Positions 1 to 10,280 of a stretch of DNA of 64,000 bases are shown piece by piece. The stretch's first letter is position 1; every line of letters starts with the position of its first letter. Under the pieces are notes generated by a model. That model was not told the DNA's origin, ran no database searches, and saw only the letters and a program-made list of their open reading frames with translations. Source of the stretch: Proteles cristata cristata (Eukaryota; Chordata; Mammalia; Carnivora; Hyaenidae); NCBI GenBank assembly GCA_017311185.1, contig JAESUZ010003164.1:186001-250000 (forward strand), read 5' to 3'. The translations under genes and the position numbers were made by a program.

Positions 1-365
1 GGGAACCTAAAACAATGGAGATCTAGACTGTCATTGAAAGAAAATTCTGCCATTATCATCAATAGACTTGGTGACATCCAAACAAAACACAAGAGTTGGC
101 AGGGGCCAACTAATGAACAATGAATGCTAAAGAACAAAAGCCAAGTACAGCCCAGGCTTTGGAAGAAGCATAAACTGAGGAAGCTTAATATGCCAGATAG
201 ATGGGCAGGAATCAAAATATGAAGAATAGAGGAAAGATTCCAGAAGGAAACTCTTGCATGTGAGAATATTTTAATTTATGACAGAGAAAGCAGTTTCTAT
301 CATGGCTAAAGGGTAAACTTTTCACCAAATGATGTTTGCACAATTGTTTGTCCATGTGGAAAAAT
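1..365. other. Unassigned AT-rich DNA
   Basis: No open frame of interest and no repeat I can name. It precedes the tetranucleotide microsatellite. Confidence 0.4.
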
Positions 366-370
366 ATTTC

Positions 371-395
371 TATCGTCTATCTATTTATATGACTG

Positions 396-435
<40 letters not shown>

Positions 436-530
436 CCTATCTATCCATATCTATCTACATATTCATCTACCTATCTATTATCTATGTATCTATCTATATC
501 TGTCTATAGATATTCATATCTATGTACCTA
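371..530 (+). repeat. (TCTA)n tetranucleotide microsatellite
   Basis: A perfect run of ten TCTA units lies at 396-435. It is flanked on both sides by degenerate TCTA/TCCA/TATC units from about 371 to 530. The 89-codon frame across it (329-598) is a low-complexity Tyr/Leu/Ile/Ser translation of the repeat, not a gene. Ten uninterrupted units is long enough to be length-variable between individuals. Confidence 0.95.
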
Positions 531-599
531 TTCCATATTTGTATTATAATTGGACACCTTCCTCCTATCATACATTAAAACCAATTCCAAGTCTATGAA

Positions 600-1160
600 A
601 GGCTGATACGTAAAAGACAAGAAAGAAAAACTTTTAGTGGAAATTATAGAAAAGCCACTTTATGACCTGGGAACAGAGACATTTTTAGATAAGGCACAGA
701 AAGAATACCATAAAGGAAAAAACTAATCAATATATATACAAAAGTTACCATAAAAAATGAAAGACAAGCTAAAAGGGAAAGGGGTAGTGTGCATAGCTTA
801 CAGGTGAGAGCATATAAGGAATATATAAAGAATTATAATTATATAATGACCACAACAGAGGACTGAAAATTTTAAAATGACTGGAAGGAAAAATAAAGTC
901 TTGAGCAAATATTTAGCAGCAGAAGAAATGGATTTGGCTCAGAAACATTTATAAAGACAAACTCATCTGTGATAAGATAAATACAAATTAATGTCACAAT
1001 GAGTTAGGATTTCACACCTACCAACTACTAAATATTCTTCCAAAGTATGTGTGATAACACAGAGCAACCAGTATAATTATAAACTTCTGATGAAAGTGTA
1101 CATTGATACAATCATTTGAAAAACAATTTAGAACTGTTAAAAGTTGAGGAAGCACATACC
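600..1160 (+). mobile_element. Old L1M-type LINE, decayed 3' part of ORF2
   Basis: The plus strand follows the order of a mammalian L1 ORF2 3' end: a stretch like the lysine-rich region before the cysteine motif, then ACAATGAGTTAGGATTTCAC near 995 (compare the usual ACAATGAGATACCACCTCAC), then a decayed version of the 'accaatttggaaaac' segment near 1100-1150. Many stops and indels make it non-functional. The match stops near 1160. The 1.9-2.5 kb block may be the same element continuing after later insertions. The subfamily cannot be fixed by eye. Confidence 0.65.
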
Positions 1161-1615
1161 GTCCATGGTGGAGACAGATGGGCTCACCAAGTATTCATTT
1201 GCTCCACCTCATTTCCTGCTACATTTTTTCTAGTGAGCTATGGGGGGAAAAAAACAAAAAACAAAAAGAACCCGACATCACAGAAGATGCACAATCCATT
1301 AGTTCTCTCCACTCTTGGGAATAACCTTAGTGAGTCTGGGTCTCTACCTGACAATGTGAACACAAACACCATTGCTCTCCTACAGCAGAGTTTATGTGAG
1401 TGTGAAGTTAAACTTACTAGTGTTAAGACTCTGATATTTTGGGGTGATTATTGTCCCACAGCAAGCCCCATTAGCCTGTCTTGCCTAAAATACCCTAAGA
1501 TAGCTTATTTCTTCCCTCAGTGTACCTTAGAACAGTGCTTGAAGCTGAAGGTTACAACTTGGTTTTGAGTCAAAAGACCTAGTGGGTCAAAACTAGCACC
1601 CCCTTTTTTTTTTAA
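1161..1615. other. Unassigned segment with a 150-codon open frame
   Basis: A frame runs 1116-1568 on the plus strand. Its first part is L1 debris; the rest has no recognisable domain, signal peptide or conserved motif and contains an A-rich Lys/Asn stretch. I see no splice-site or promoter context. It may be an inserted old repeat I do not recognise, because L1-like sequence lies on both sides. Confidence 0.4.
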
Positions 1616-1790
1616 CTAAAGAGAATCAAACTCAGTGTTGATGGAGGAAGGTGGGTGGAATATGGGTTGGATGGTTGATGGGTATTAAGAAGAGTACTTG
1701 TGATGGGCAATGGGTATTGTATGTAACTGATACTGAATTCTACTTCTGAAACCAATACTATACTGTATATTAATTAAACTAGAAATAATA
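1616..1790 (+). mobile_element. Carnivore L1 3' end, 5'-truncated
   Basis: It contains GATGGGTATTAAGAAGAGTA, a 'gcaatgggtattgtatgtaactgat' type block, and the CTACTTCTGAAACCAATACT segment. This is the order seen in carnivore L1 3' UTRs, ending in an A/T-rich tail near 1785. Similar tails lie near 16.5 kb and 56.1 kb in this window. Confidence 0.75.
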
Positions 1791-1899
1791 GTAAAAATAT
1801 AAATGCTAGAAAAAAATAAAGAGAATAGAAGAGTGGAATGGAATTTTTTTAAAGGTGCATTTTATTATTTTCTTTTTGTTTGAGTTTTACAAACAGACA

Positions 1900-2480
1900 T
1901 AAAGGCACACTCAAATGTACCACAAAAAAAATTTATAAAAGATTGAGGAATAAAATACATTTTCTCGAGGCAAAAGTAATAAAGCCGAAGTCCTAGAGAA
2001 TCTTTTTATCTGTGAACCAGAAAATATGTATAAGAATCTTCCTAATACTGTAAAAGTAAAATCCTGAGAAAAAACACAAATCCAGACAGACAATGGATAT
2101 ATATCTTGATGGATATACATGAGATGGAATATAATTCAGCCATAAAATAGTAACAAAGTATAACACAAAATAACATCAGTAAATCACAGGATCATAATGC
2201 TCAAACAAAAAATCAAACCATAGATTAAACATAAAATCTACCCATATAAAATCCTACCCATATAAAATAAAAAAATCTTTAAATCCCTAAATAATATATA
2301 GTATGGGGAATCTAACATATGTGATAAAAGCAAAAACAAAGGAAAAAGAATGATAAACAGTATTTAGGATTTGTTTACCTCTGAATTTTCCTGTGGGAGA
2401 AAGATGATAAAAAAAAAGGCAGGAGCCCACAGAAGGTTTCAAAACTAATGCCAATTTTATGATACTCAATTTTTTTCTTA
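1900..2480 (+). mobile_element. Old L1M 3' end remnant
   Basis: The block GATGGAATATAATTCAGCCA near 2121 matches the L1 'ggaatactattcagc' segment just downstream of ORF2. It is followed by a decayed 3' UTR with a 'tttacctctgaattttcctgtggg' type stretch (compare 'ggttacctctgggggag'). It is fragmentary and non-coding. It may belong to the same L1 as 600-1160. Confidence 0.6.
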
Positions 2481-2513
2481 TAAGCATTTAATATTTAATA
2501 ACTATAATTTTTA

Positions 2514-2734
2514 GGGGCGCCTGGGTGGCTTAGTCGGTTAAGCGTCCGACTTTCACTTAGGTCATGATCTCGCAGTTCGTGGGTTCGAGCCCCGCGTCGG
2601 GCTCTGTGCTGACTGCCAGCTCAGAGCCTGGAGCCTGTTTCAGCCTGTGACTCCCTCTCTCTGACCCTCCCTGCTCACGCTGTCTCTCTCTCTCTCCTAA
2701 AAATAAATAAAACATTAAAAAAAAATTTAAAAAA
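2514..2734 (+). mobile_element. CAN-SINE (young subfamily)
   Basis: It is near-consensus from the GGGGCGCCTGGGTGGCTTAG head to the A tail. A perfect 17-bp target duplication AATAACTATAATTTTTA lies at 2497-2513 and 2735-2751. It shares diagnostic bases with the copies at 28.7, 30.7 and 55.7 kb: CTTAGTCGG, TTTCACTTAGG, GACTGCCAGCTC and CCTGTTTCAG. Confidence 0.97.
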
Positions 2735-2924
2735 AATAACTATAATTTTTAAAAGAATACAAAAGTTTTCAATCCCAGTTTTGAAACTTATTAGCTACAG
2801 AGTCATAAGAAATTTAATTCTCTTTGCCTTATTTTTTTTCAAGTGTATGATGGGATTAAGATGATCAACATCATAGTGAATGCTATGAAATAATTAGAAT
2901 ATAATACCTTTCCAATAAATAAAA

Positions 2925-3090
2925 GAACAAACCATGAGAGACTCTTGAATGCTGAGAACAAACTGAGGACTCATGGGTGTTGGGAGGTAAGGGGGAGATG
3001 GGCATGGAGGAGGGCACTTGTGGGGATGAGCACTGGGTGTTAAATGGAAACCAACCTGATAATAAACTATTTGTAAATTTAAAAAAAGAA
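2925..3090 (+). mobile_element. Carnivore L1 3' end
   Basis: It reads ACCATGAGAGACTCTTGAAT, then a G-rich stretch, then GATGAGCACTGGGTGTTAAA and a 'gataataaacta' terminus with an A-rich tail. This is the standard order of the feline L1 3' UTR. Frames on either strand here are incidental. Confidence 0.8.
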
Positions 3091-3395
3091 CAGATATCAT
3101 ATTCATTATTTGACAGTAAAAATCTACCCACATGTTACTCTAGAATTTTAAAGAAGTTTGTCTCTTTTCATCAATGAGGGATTTAGGGGTGCTGCAGAAT
3201 TATACCAGCTATCTAATGTGGCTGGAGAAGTGACCAGAAGAAATACATAAGAGGGAAAGAAGATCTTAGACATTGCTTGAAGGACAAAGCATACACTATG
3301 ATAGATTATACAGAGCTATAAATGAGGTTACTCGGTTTATAAAAGTTTGTTAAATAGCAAATATCAAGAGTATTCAGATATTGTCACATCACTGT
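3091..3395. other. Unassigned DNA
   Basis: No repeat or coding signal recognised. Confidence 0.35.
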
Positions 3396-3450
3396 GGTCC
3401 ATCTGAAGCTAATGCAACACTATGTGTCAACTATACTTCAAAGGAAAAAA
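3396..3450 (+). mobile_element. Short old L1 3' terminus
   Basis: AACACTATGTGTCAACTATA followed by CTTCAAAGG and an A run resembles the terminal bases of old L1M elements ('gtcaactatacttcaataaaa'). It is only about 50 bp long. Confidence 0.5.
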
Positions 3451-3504
3451 AAACTCAGATAAATTCATCATATAATAAAATTATTAATTTAAAAGATATA
3501 TGCT

Positions 3505-3706
3505 GGGGCGCTTGGGTGGCTCAGTCGGTAAGCAGCCAACTTCAACTCAGGTCATGATCTCAGTTTGTGAGTTTGAGCCCTGCGTCAGGCTCTGTGCTGA
3601 CAAGTCAGAGCCTGGAGCCTGCTTTGGATTCTGTTTCCCTCTCTCTCTGCCCCTCCCCTGCTCATACTGTTTGTCTCTCTCTCTCTCAAAAATAAACATT
3701 AAAAAA
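3505..3706 (+). mobile_element. CAN-SINE
   Basis: The head GGGGCGCTTGGGTGGCTCAG, the mutated B box region and the CT-rich stretch are present, ending in AAAATAAACATT. An imperfect target duplication is suggested by TTAAAAGATATATG upstream and TTAAAATATATATT downstream. Its translations on both strands account for the frames 3500-3763 and 3547-3738. Confidence 0.93.
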
Positions 3707-3720
3707 TTAAAATATATATT

Positions 3721-4393
3721 CATATATATATGGTGCACTTTAATAAATATTGATGCTTTTTAATAAAGGGGAATTAATGAATGTGAAGAAAACTATCTCC
3801 TGATTTGAAGCTTATATGCATTTCTACAGCCCACAAGGAATTTTTAGCAATTTTCAGAACATTCTTTTGTTTCAGCCAGGTAGAATTTCTTTTCTTTGGC
3901 AAGCAAAGTTTATATTCTGCAGCTGTCGTATCGCTCTGGCTTGTGCAGTAGAGAACAATATTTGAGCCATAAAACATAACTATATTTATCCATCCTAAAA
4001 TGCAGGACTACTTGTTTGTGGTGGAGGTAGGGACTGGGAGCCTTTTATCTCCATATCTTCATTTTGACCACATTCTTTATTTGCCACATGAAATTCAAAC
4101 CATAAGGTAGCACTAGACTTTGACATATTATAAAATGTTGTCAAACTACCCATTGGTATGTTTTACCATTTTATTTCTAACCTTATACAATGCTTCCACA
4201 CCCAGTATTCATATACAGATTTCTCATATGAATAACTTGTCCAGATGTCACAAAGCAATTGGTCATTTGTATTCAAAAGGCAAATGTTTCCACTATTAAA
4301 AATTGCTTTATCCAGCATTTTTTGTTGTACTTAGTATAAAAAGAGTCCCCCAAAGCTCAATGTTTCCAAATTTTATAGATTGAATGCTATTCT
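3721..4393. other. Unassigned AT-rich DNA
   Basis: No gene or recognised repeat. Confidence 0.35.
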
Positions 4394-4408
4394 AAATAAG
4401 ACAGATCT

Positions 4409-4496
4409 GATGGGCATGGAGGAGGACACTTGTGGGGATGAGCACTGAGTGTTATGTGGAAACTAATTTGACAATAAACTATTTGTAAAAAAATAA
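4409..4496 (+). mobile_element. Very short (88 bp) L1 3' end insertion
   Basis: Only the last part of the carnivore L1 3' UTR is present: 'gggcatggaggagg', GATGAGCACTGAGTGTTATG, 'acaataaacta' and an A tail. It is bounded by a perfect 15-bp direct repeat AAATAAGACAGATCT at 4394-4408 and 4497-4511. This is a complete, severely 5'-truncated retrotransposition event. Confidence 0.93.
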
Positions 4497-4574
4497 AAAT
4501 AAGACAGATCTAGATATGATATCCTAATGTCCATGTTTAGAGCACATAGGGTGCTATTTGTTTATTTTCTAACT

Positions 4575-4935
4575 TTTTTTATTTTTTAGAGAAGTTTAGA
4601 GAAGTTTTAGAGGAGTTTGAAGTTCATAGCAAAACTGAACGGATTCCTCATACACCTTCTGCCCCCACACATGCATACCTTCCCCATTATCAATATCCTC
4701 CACAGAGTGGCACCCTGGTTAACAGATATTAAATCTACATTGACATATCATCACCCCAAGTTTGTAGTTTACATTAGGGTTCATTCTTGGCATTGCACAT
4801 TCTATAAGTTTGGACAAATACATAGTAGCATGTATCTTTCATCATTATGGTACCATACAGATTATTTTCACTACTCTAAAAATTCTTTGTGCTCCGATTA
4901 TTCATCTCCACCCACCGATGACAATTTAAATGTTT
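4575..4935 (-). mobile_element. Old L1M remnant, antisense
   Basis: The plus strand reads as the complement of a common L1M 3' region: 'cacatgcataccttccccattatcaatatcctcc', then TTTACATTAGGGTTCATTCT, then 'ttggacaaatacatag'. I recognise this as a widespread mammalian L1M segment. The 106-codon frame 4617-4937 lies inside it and is not a gene. Confidence 0.7.
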
Positions 4936-5127
4936 AAAAAGGTAAATCATGAGTACCTCTTACACTACCTACAGTTACATGAGGAGCAGATCCAGTGGAA
5001 ATCTATCAGTGAAACTAATGAGTAGTTGTTGACCTATTTGGCATTACAGTCCTAGAGAACTGAATGTGTTTATTTGAAAATTCTATATGATAGAAAATAA
5101 TGTACATATGTAGACAGAAACATTTCT

Positions 5128-5340
5128 TTCTTTTCTTTTTTTTAAATTTTGACAGAGAGAGAGAGAGACAGAGTGCGAGCAGGGAAGGGGCAGAGAGAGA
5201 GGGAGACACAGAATCCCAAGCAGACTCCAAGTTTTGAGCTGTCAGCACAGAGCCCGATGCGGGGTTTGAACCCACGAACCGTGAGATCATGACCTGAGCC
5301 AAAGTCAGCCACTTAACTGACTGAGCCACCCAGGTGCCCC
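5128..5340 (-). mobile_element. CAN-SINE
   Basis: Antisense copy: T-rich left end, GA-rich tract, then CTGAGCCACCCAGGTGCCCC at the right. The target duplication is TAGACAGAAACATTTCT (5111-5127) and TAGACAGAGAAATTTCT (5341-5357), 15 of 17 identical. Its reverse translation is the frame 5015-5329. Confidence 0.96.
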
Positions 5341-5357
5341 TAGACAGAGAAATTTCT

Positions 5358-6159
5358 AACAGAAAAATTTTTTTCTCCTTTCTAGAGATGAACTATTCCC
5401 TACAACCTCTTCTGGGAGATTTTGAGTGATATCCTCGAAAACAAAGAAAATAGTAGTTAAATGCTTTTTTTCAGACTATTGAAAACTAGAGAGAAATTTG
5501 AAAAGACATTTGTGGCAGTGGGTAGGGGTGGAAAAGGTGAGGAATAAACAAATAAAATTAATGAAATAAAGTTCCAGTATTACTTATTCGATGTGCATTT
5601 CCCATTTCCCTAAAAATGTTTAAGCTTCTGGTCTCACAATGATCTTTTATAGCTTATGAAAGGGCTTTGAAACATTCCCCAATAAGATTTTCAGACTCCC
5701 AGACATATCTTCCCTTACTATCCATTACACAGCTCCTCCTACCAGCAAGAATGACATTATGATTTTTGTTTCAGAAAGAAAGAAATTCCAATTTGTTTTG
5801 CTTTTCAAAGTACAATATTAAAATAGACAATGTAAAACTATTAAGTAAAACTAGAAAATATGACAATAAAATAACTCATATTGTTGTTGTGAGATGAAAC
5901 AATCCTTTCCCAATTTTAGATATTCCCTAAATATACCCTACTATCAAAATATACTCTACTATCCTACTTAGCTATGAGCAATCTCAGAACATCACTTTCC
6001 ATACAGTTTATTTACTACAACCAGTAAGTAGACCAAATGTATGAAAAGATTAACTCAATGATGTTCATTATTTTTATTCTAGAAGCTCACTAATCCACAT
6101 CTCATGATGTCAATCAAGCCACAAATTTGTTTCTTCCATCTTTCCATTGGATTTTGCAA
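5358..6159. other. Unassigned AT-rich DNA
   Basis: No gene or named repeat seen. Confidence 0.35.
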
Positions 6160-6295
6160 CCTTGTTATTCTATTGATAAGTGAATCTCAACAAATTCCCT
6201 CCTGCTCTCTCCTTCTCATCTGAAAGCTTTGATTTAGACAATCCAGGGTGAGGCCCAGACAGTTGTTTATTTTTAAAAGCCAACCATTTATGAGC
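6160..6295. mobile_element. MER5-like (hAT-Charlie) fragment
   Basis: GGGTGAGGCCCAGACAGTTG followed by TTTATTTTTAAAAGCC resembles the middle of MER5-type non-autonomous hAT elements ('ggggcccagcatctgtatttttaaaagc'). Terminal inverted repeats are not visible, so this is a partial, tentative match. Confidence 0.45.
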
Positions 6296-6379
6296 TCTCT
6301 TTCATATAATCTGTGACCCACACTACCACACAGAGCTCTTCACCTGCCATCTTTGTCCTGTTACATTTCTAGTGTTCAC

Positions 6380-6900
6380 ACATATTTCATAGTCTTGATT
6401 GCTACAGGATAGGATAAAACCAAGGCTTTTACCCACAGAGTCTGGCTTTTACCTCCCTTCTCATCTTCTGTTTTATTACTCTGTAGGACAGTTTTTACTT
6501 CCATCATCCTGATCACAAACATCCCCTTCACTATCTGGCATCTACACCTTTATTCACATTTATCATCAGCCCTAAAATGTCCTCCTCCTTCCCCTCCAAT
6601 TACCTACAGTTTATCTGGCCTTCAGATTGCAAATAAAATCCACTCCTCTGGCAAATCATTCTCAGCCATTGACCAAAGTAATTCCTCCCTCCCTTTTCTG
6701 AACTCTCAATGGCCTTATATATTCTAATTCTAATTTGTCACTTTCTGTACATTGAGATGAATTATCTGTTTTTCCCCAAAAAAGTATGTCTCTGATCTAC
6801 CAAAATGACCTGTAAGAAATTGCTCTTGTGTTTCCCCAAATTCCTTATAGCATACTCAGCCCATGACACATTTCTAATAAGAGGATGTACATCTAATCCA
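6380..6900 (+). mobile_element. L2 LINE remnant
   Basis: The pyrimidine-rich plus strand follows the L2 3' half in order: CACAGAGTCTGGCTTTTACC (compare 'gccctgcatgatctggcccctgcc'), a 'cacctttattcac' type stretch, then CCCTCCCTTTTCTGAACTCT and 'tgagatgaatta'. It is heavily decayed. Confidence 0.55.
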
Positions 6901-7690
6901 TCTGTTTATCTAGCCCTAGATATGAAACAATTGGAGTCCCAGGTAACTAAATAAGAAAACCACTGTACTGGACTAGATGTCAGACAATGTTCTTTTTGCC
7001 TCTATAAGTTATTCCTACAACTTTCACCCACAGATCCCTGGGAAGTAGCTTCTGCCTTTTTGCCTTTACAGAATTGTAATATTCCACTAAAGACCTAGCC
7101 TGCTCATACTCCTTAGTTTGAGACTCTTGTTCAATTTTCAATAAACTCCTGGTCCCTGACTTTTTTATTGAGCTTCTAGCTTCTTATTTCTCTGACTTTT
7201 GTTCTTCTGATCCCCATACACCAATGTGGTTTTAACTAATGGCTTAGAACTACTATCTTAAGATGGTGAGAGATAGTGTTTGGGGTGGAGAGAGATTGTA
7301 TGCTAAAAAAAAAAAAAAGGAAATTGCTGGTGTAAACAAACCAAAAGAGTGTCCTTTAACTCAATGTCTTTAGTACATGCATTGCACATCTTATAGAAGA
7401 TAATAAAGATTGTAACATTTCTCAGAATTCTGCATAGCACCTTGCAAACCCTTCCTGATTGTCATCTTACAAAACTCCCAGTGCTGACCATGCTCTCCCT
7501 TCCTAGTTGCAACTGATGATTAAGTGAAAATTCATGATGTCTGGGCTAAGCTACATTAAATGTGATTCTATAATAATCTGAAGATTCCCTATCTACATAT
7601 AATTGACCCCTTAAATCACATGGAAGTTCTTTTCCATCTAAACAACTCACTGAGTGTTATAATTGATTTAGTGACTCACCATGGAAAATT
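6901..7690. other. Unassigned DNA
   Basis: Near 7140 an AATAAACTCCTGGTCCCTGA stretch looks like a polyadenylation signal of an LTR, but no LTR ends are visible. Otherwise nothing recognised. Confidence 0.3.
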
Positions 7691-7694
7691 AGGT

Positions 7695-7830
7695 CAACAT
7701 CATATTTTGAGGATCTACTGTGTGAAAAACACTATGAGATGTGCCAGGAGTAAAAAAAAAAATAAATAGAACTCAATCCTTGGTCTTGAGGAGTTCACAG
7801 ATTGCTTGGAGTGACAGTCTGATAAACAGA
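7695..7830 (-). mobile_element. L2 LINE 3' end, antisense
   Basis: The block 'gaggatctactgtgtgaaaaacactatgag', then TTGGTCTTGAGGAGTTCACA, is the complement of the L2 3' end ('attgagcacctactatgtgccaggcac ... ccctcatggagctcaca'). Confidence 0.6.
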
Positions 7831-8345
7831 GGAGGCTTACTATATTGTGGGTGGGTGCTGTCATCAAAGTAGGAACAAAACCCCTTTATTATGAGAACCC
7901 AATGGTCAGTACCTCACCCACTGGGTATCTCAGTGATGGAATACAGATAGAAGAGATATATATAATAGATTTTTTTCAGGGTTCCTATTCAACTGATGCC
8001 TCACCTGTGCAAGTTGTCCCCAGCCCTGAAGGCTTCATGCCTGCAGCCATATGTACCATGAGATCAACTCTTATAATGGTTAATGGGACCAGGATAGGTA
8101 GTTTGTGGTCCAACTGAGCAGATCAACTCTGAATAGAGAGACTGTGGTGCTTTATTTGTGAACAGTAAATCTGAAAGCTTATATAGATTCAGGGAACGGT
8201 AGCATCATTTTAGTTCAGTCATGCTGAACCAATCCATAGATGGATTCAAAATCTGGCTTGAAGACAACATTATAAAATGATCCCAGGCCTTAGAAGGAAG
8301 AAGTGCTAAGGGACTGAATGCTCTCAAAGCTAAAGATAGATATGC
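7831..8345. other. Unassigned DNA with a 90-codon frame
   Basis: The frame 7845-8117 (plus) does not resemble any protein I know and has no exon-like context. No repeat identified. Confidence 0.3.
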
Positions 8346-8348
8346 TGC

Positions 8349-8701
8349 TGCTGTGGACTGAATGTTTATATCCCCCCAAACCTCATATGTTGAAGCTCTG
8401 ATCCCATTGTGGGAGGTGGGCCCTTTGGAAGTGATTAGGTCATGAGGGTAGAGTGAATGACATTAGTGTCCTTGTAAAAGGACCTCAGAGAGTCCTCTTG
8501 CCCCTCCACCACATGAGAACACAGCAAAAAGACAGCTATGAACCAGGAAGCAAGCTCTCACCAGACACTGAATCTCCTTGGTGACCTAATCTCATACTCC
8601 TTAGCTTTCTCTACTCCAGAACTGGAAGAAATAAATGTTTCTTTATTTAAGCCACCCAGTCAATGGCAACTTGCCATCAGAGCCCAAGCCAATTAATACA
8701 G
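8349..8701 (+). mobile_element. ERVL-MaLR solo LTR (MST/MLT1 group)
   Basis: The order matches MaLR LTRs: TGTGGACTGAATGTTTATAT, 'tcatatgttgaagctctgatccca', GTGATTAGGTCATGAGGGTA, 'cagacactgaatct', 'ccagaactgg', and AAATAAATGTTTCTTTATTT followed by TAAGCCACCCAGTCAATGGC. It ends near AATTAATACA. No internal retroviral region adjoins it, so it is a solo LTR. The copy at 18.83-19.20 kb belongs to the same group on the other strand. Confidence 0.9.
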
Positions 8702-8825
8702 CTACTGTTGATTGTGATGGCTTTTAAATCCTCAGTGCCATCTCTCAAGAAACCTAATACTTTCTCTACTTATATTCTATGAGACAGCCTAGAATGAACC
8801 TCTTTCCTTGAGTGTTTCTGTTCTT

Positions 8826-9032
8826 AATAATTTTTTTAAGTTTATTTATTTATTTATTTTTGAGAGAGGGTTGGAAAGAGAGTCAAAGAAGGAGGGAGAG
8901 AAAGAATCCCAAGCAGTCTCAGCACTACCAGTGCAGAGCCCAGTGCGGGGCTTGAACTCACAAGCAGTAAGGTCATGACCTAAGCTGAAATCAAGAGTCA
9001 GGTGCTTAACTGACTAAGCCACCCAGAAACCC
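8826..9032 (-). mobile_element. CAN-SINE, diverged
   Basis: Antisense copy with TTTATTTATTTATTTATTTT near its left end and TAAGCCACCCAGAAACCCC at the right. A short target duplication CTGTTCTT lies at 8818-8825 and 9033-9040. Confidence 0.93.
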
Positions 9033-9040
9033 CTGTTCTT

Positions 9041-10035
9041 TGTGAGTTAACAATCACTAAAAAAGGCTATGTTTAGTGAAATGGTAGAGAAAAAAAGTTG
9101 AGATGAGTTTGGCTACTCCCTACAGTAGGGAGAGGGAGCTAAAATGATGGTTCAGATGAAGAAAAAGCCTACAATGATGCTAATTAGTTAGCTACTATGT
9201 GGACAAGAATAATCATCTGTTATTGTCCCTCAGTTTCCCCAAGTATCTCTTCCGAAAGGGCCTGTAATATATAATATACAGTGTGGTGTTGAGATAGGAA
9301 ATACTTAAGAACTCTCATCCTTCACCTGCACCCCCATCCTGAATTAGAAGAATTCCATGTAATAGCATTTGATTCAAAACAATGTATAGAATTAGATGAC
9401 AATATTGTTCTCTTCTGAAGCTCTATTACAGTACTTTCCCTTTGTGAACACAACCATAGCTGTGCTTGCAGAAATGAATACCTCCCTTGGTTTCTCTGTC
9501 TTGGTTTCTCAACTATCTAGCTCCTATTTGTAGTATTTGGATTAAATTGAAGTCTCATATTAATTTTTCTCCCCCCCCAACCCCCCACCAAGACTTGGAA
9601 CCTACTTGACCAGAGTTTTGTGCACTCAACCTGCCTTCATGTGGGAGAGCATTAAGATTTTGCCTCAAACTTCAAAGTAGACCTCTACCCCATTCCACCC
9701 CAATCTCTTCATTATCCTTGTTACCACAACTGTTTTCATTCCCAGTATATCTTAAACCCAAGCATTTATTATATTAGTCACCTTTGATAAAAAGTTAGGT
9801 TTTTGTCTTAACTTTGAGATTAGTTAGTTATTTGATAATTGAAAATTATATAAGTATTCTATACCCCAGCTCCCAAATTTATAAAGCATGTGGATAACAC
9901 ATATCATTCAAAGATTTCTATGCCAGTAGAGTTTTCTAATCTTGATCAATACCCATTCTAATGAAATACTCTTTTTCCTTATTCTTTCAATATTTGTTCC
10001 ATTCTACTGTGTGTCTAACACAATACTAAAAAGTT
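9041..10035. other. Unassigned DNA
   Basis: No gene. A short C-rich stretch lies near 9570-9592; otherwise nothing recognised. Confidence 0.35.
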
Positions 10036-10038
10036 GAC

Positions 10039-10280
10039 ATTTATTATCACTTACTAGGGCTGAAACTGTTCTGAGCCCTAAATATTTATTAAATCATTTA
10101 CCTTTTAGTAACACCATTATTATTGGTATCCAATTTTATACATGATGAAAATAAGAGATAGGGAGATTAAATGATTTTCATGGTGGTCACATAGTTAGAA
10201 ATGGATGAGTCAGAGTCAAATCTTAACTATTGGGTACCAGGCTGTATGTTTCCAATCATTACACAATATCTCTCACTTCA
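10039..10280 (-). mobile_element. MIR SINE, antisense
   Basis: It reads as the complement of MIR: CTGTTCTGAGCCCTAAATAT, 'ttattaaatcattta', a 'attggtatccaattttatacatgatgaaaa' block (compare 'attatccccattttacagatgaggaaa'), then 'gtcacatagttag' and 'gagtcagagtcaaatc'. Confidence 0.8.

Noticed and set aside
1116..1568. 150-codon open frame
   Set aside because: It begins in L1 debris, contains a low-complexity Lys/Asn stretch and shows no recognisable protein features.
2522..2596. tRNA-like sequence with A and B boxes (also in every good SINE copy)
   Set aside because: It is the tRNA-Lys-derived head of CAN-SINEs; the acceptor stem and anticodon arm are not intact, so these are not tRNA genes.
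8349..8701. Possible retroviral gene region next to the MaLR LTR
   Set aside because: Neither this LTR nor the one at 18.83 kb is followed by a primer binding site or gag/pol-like frame; both are solo LTRs.
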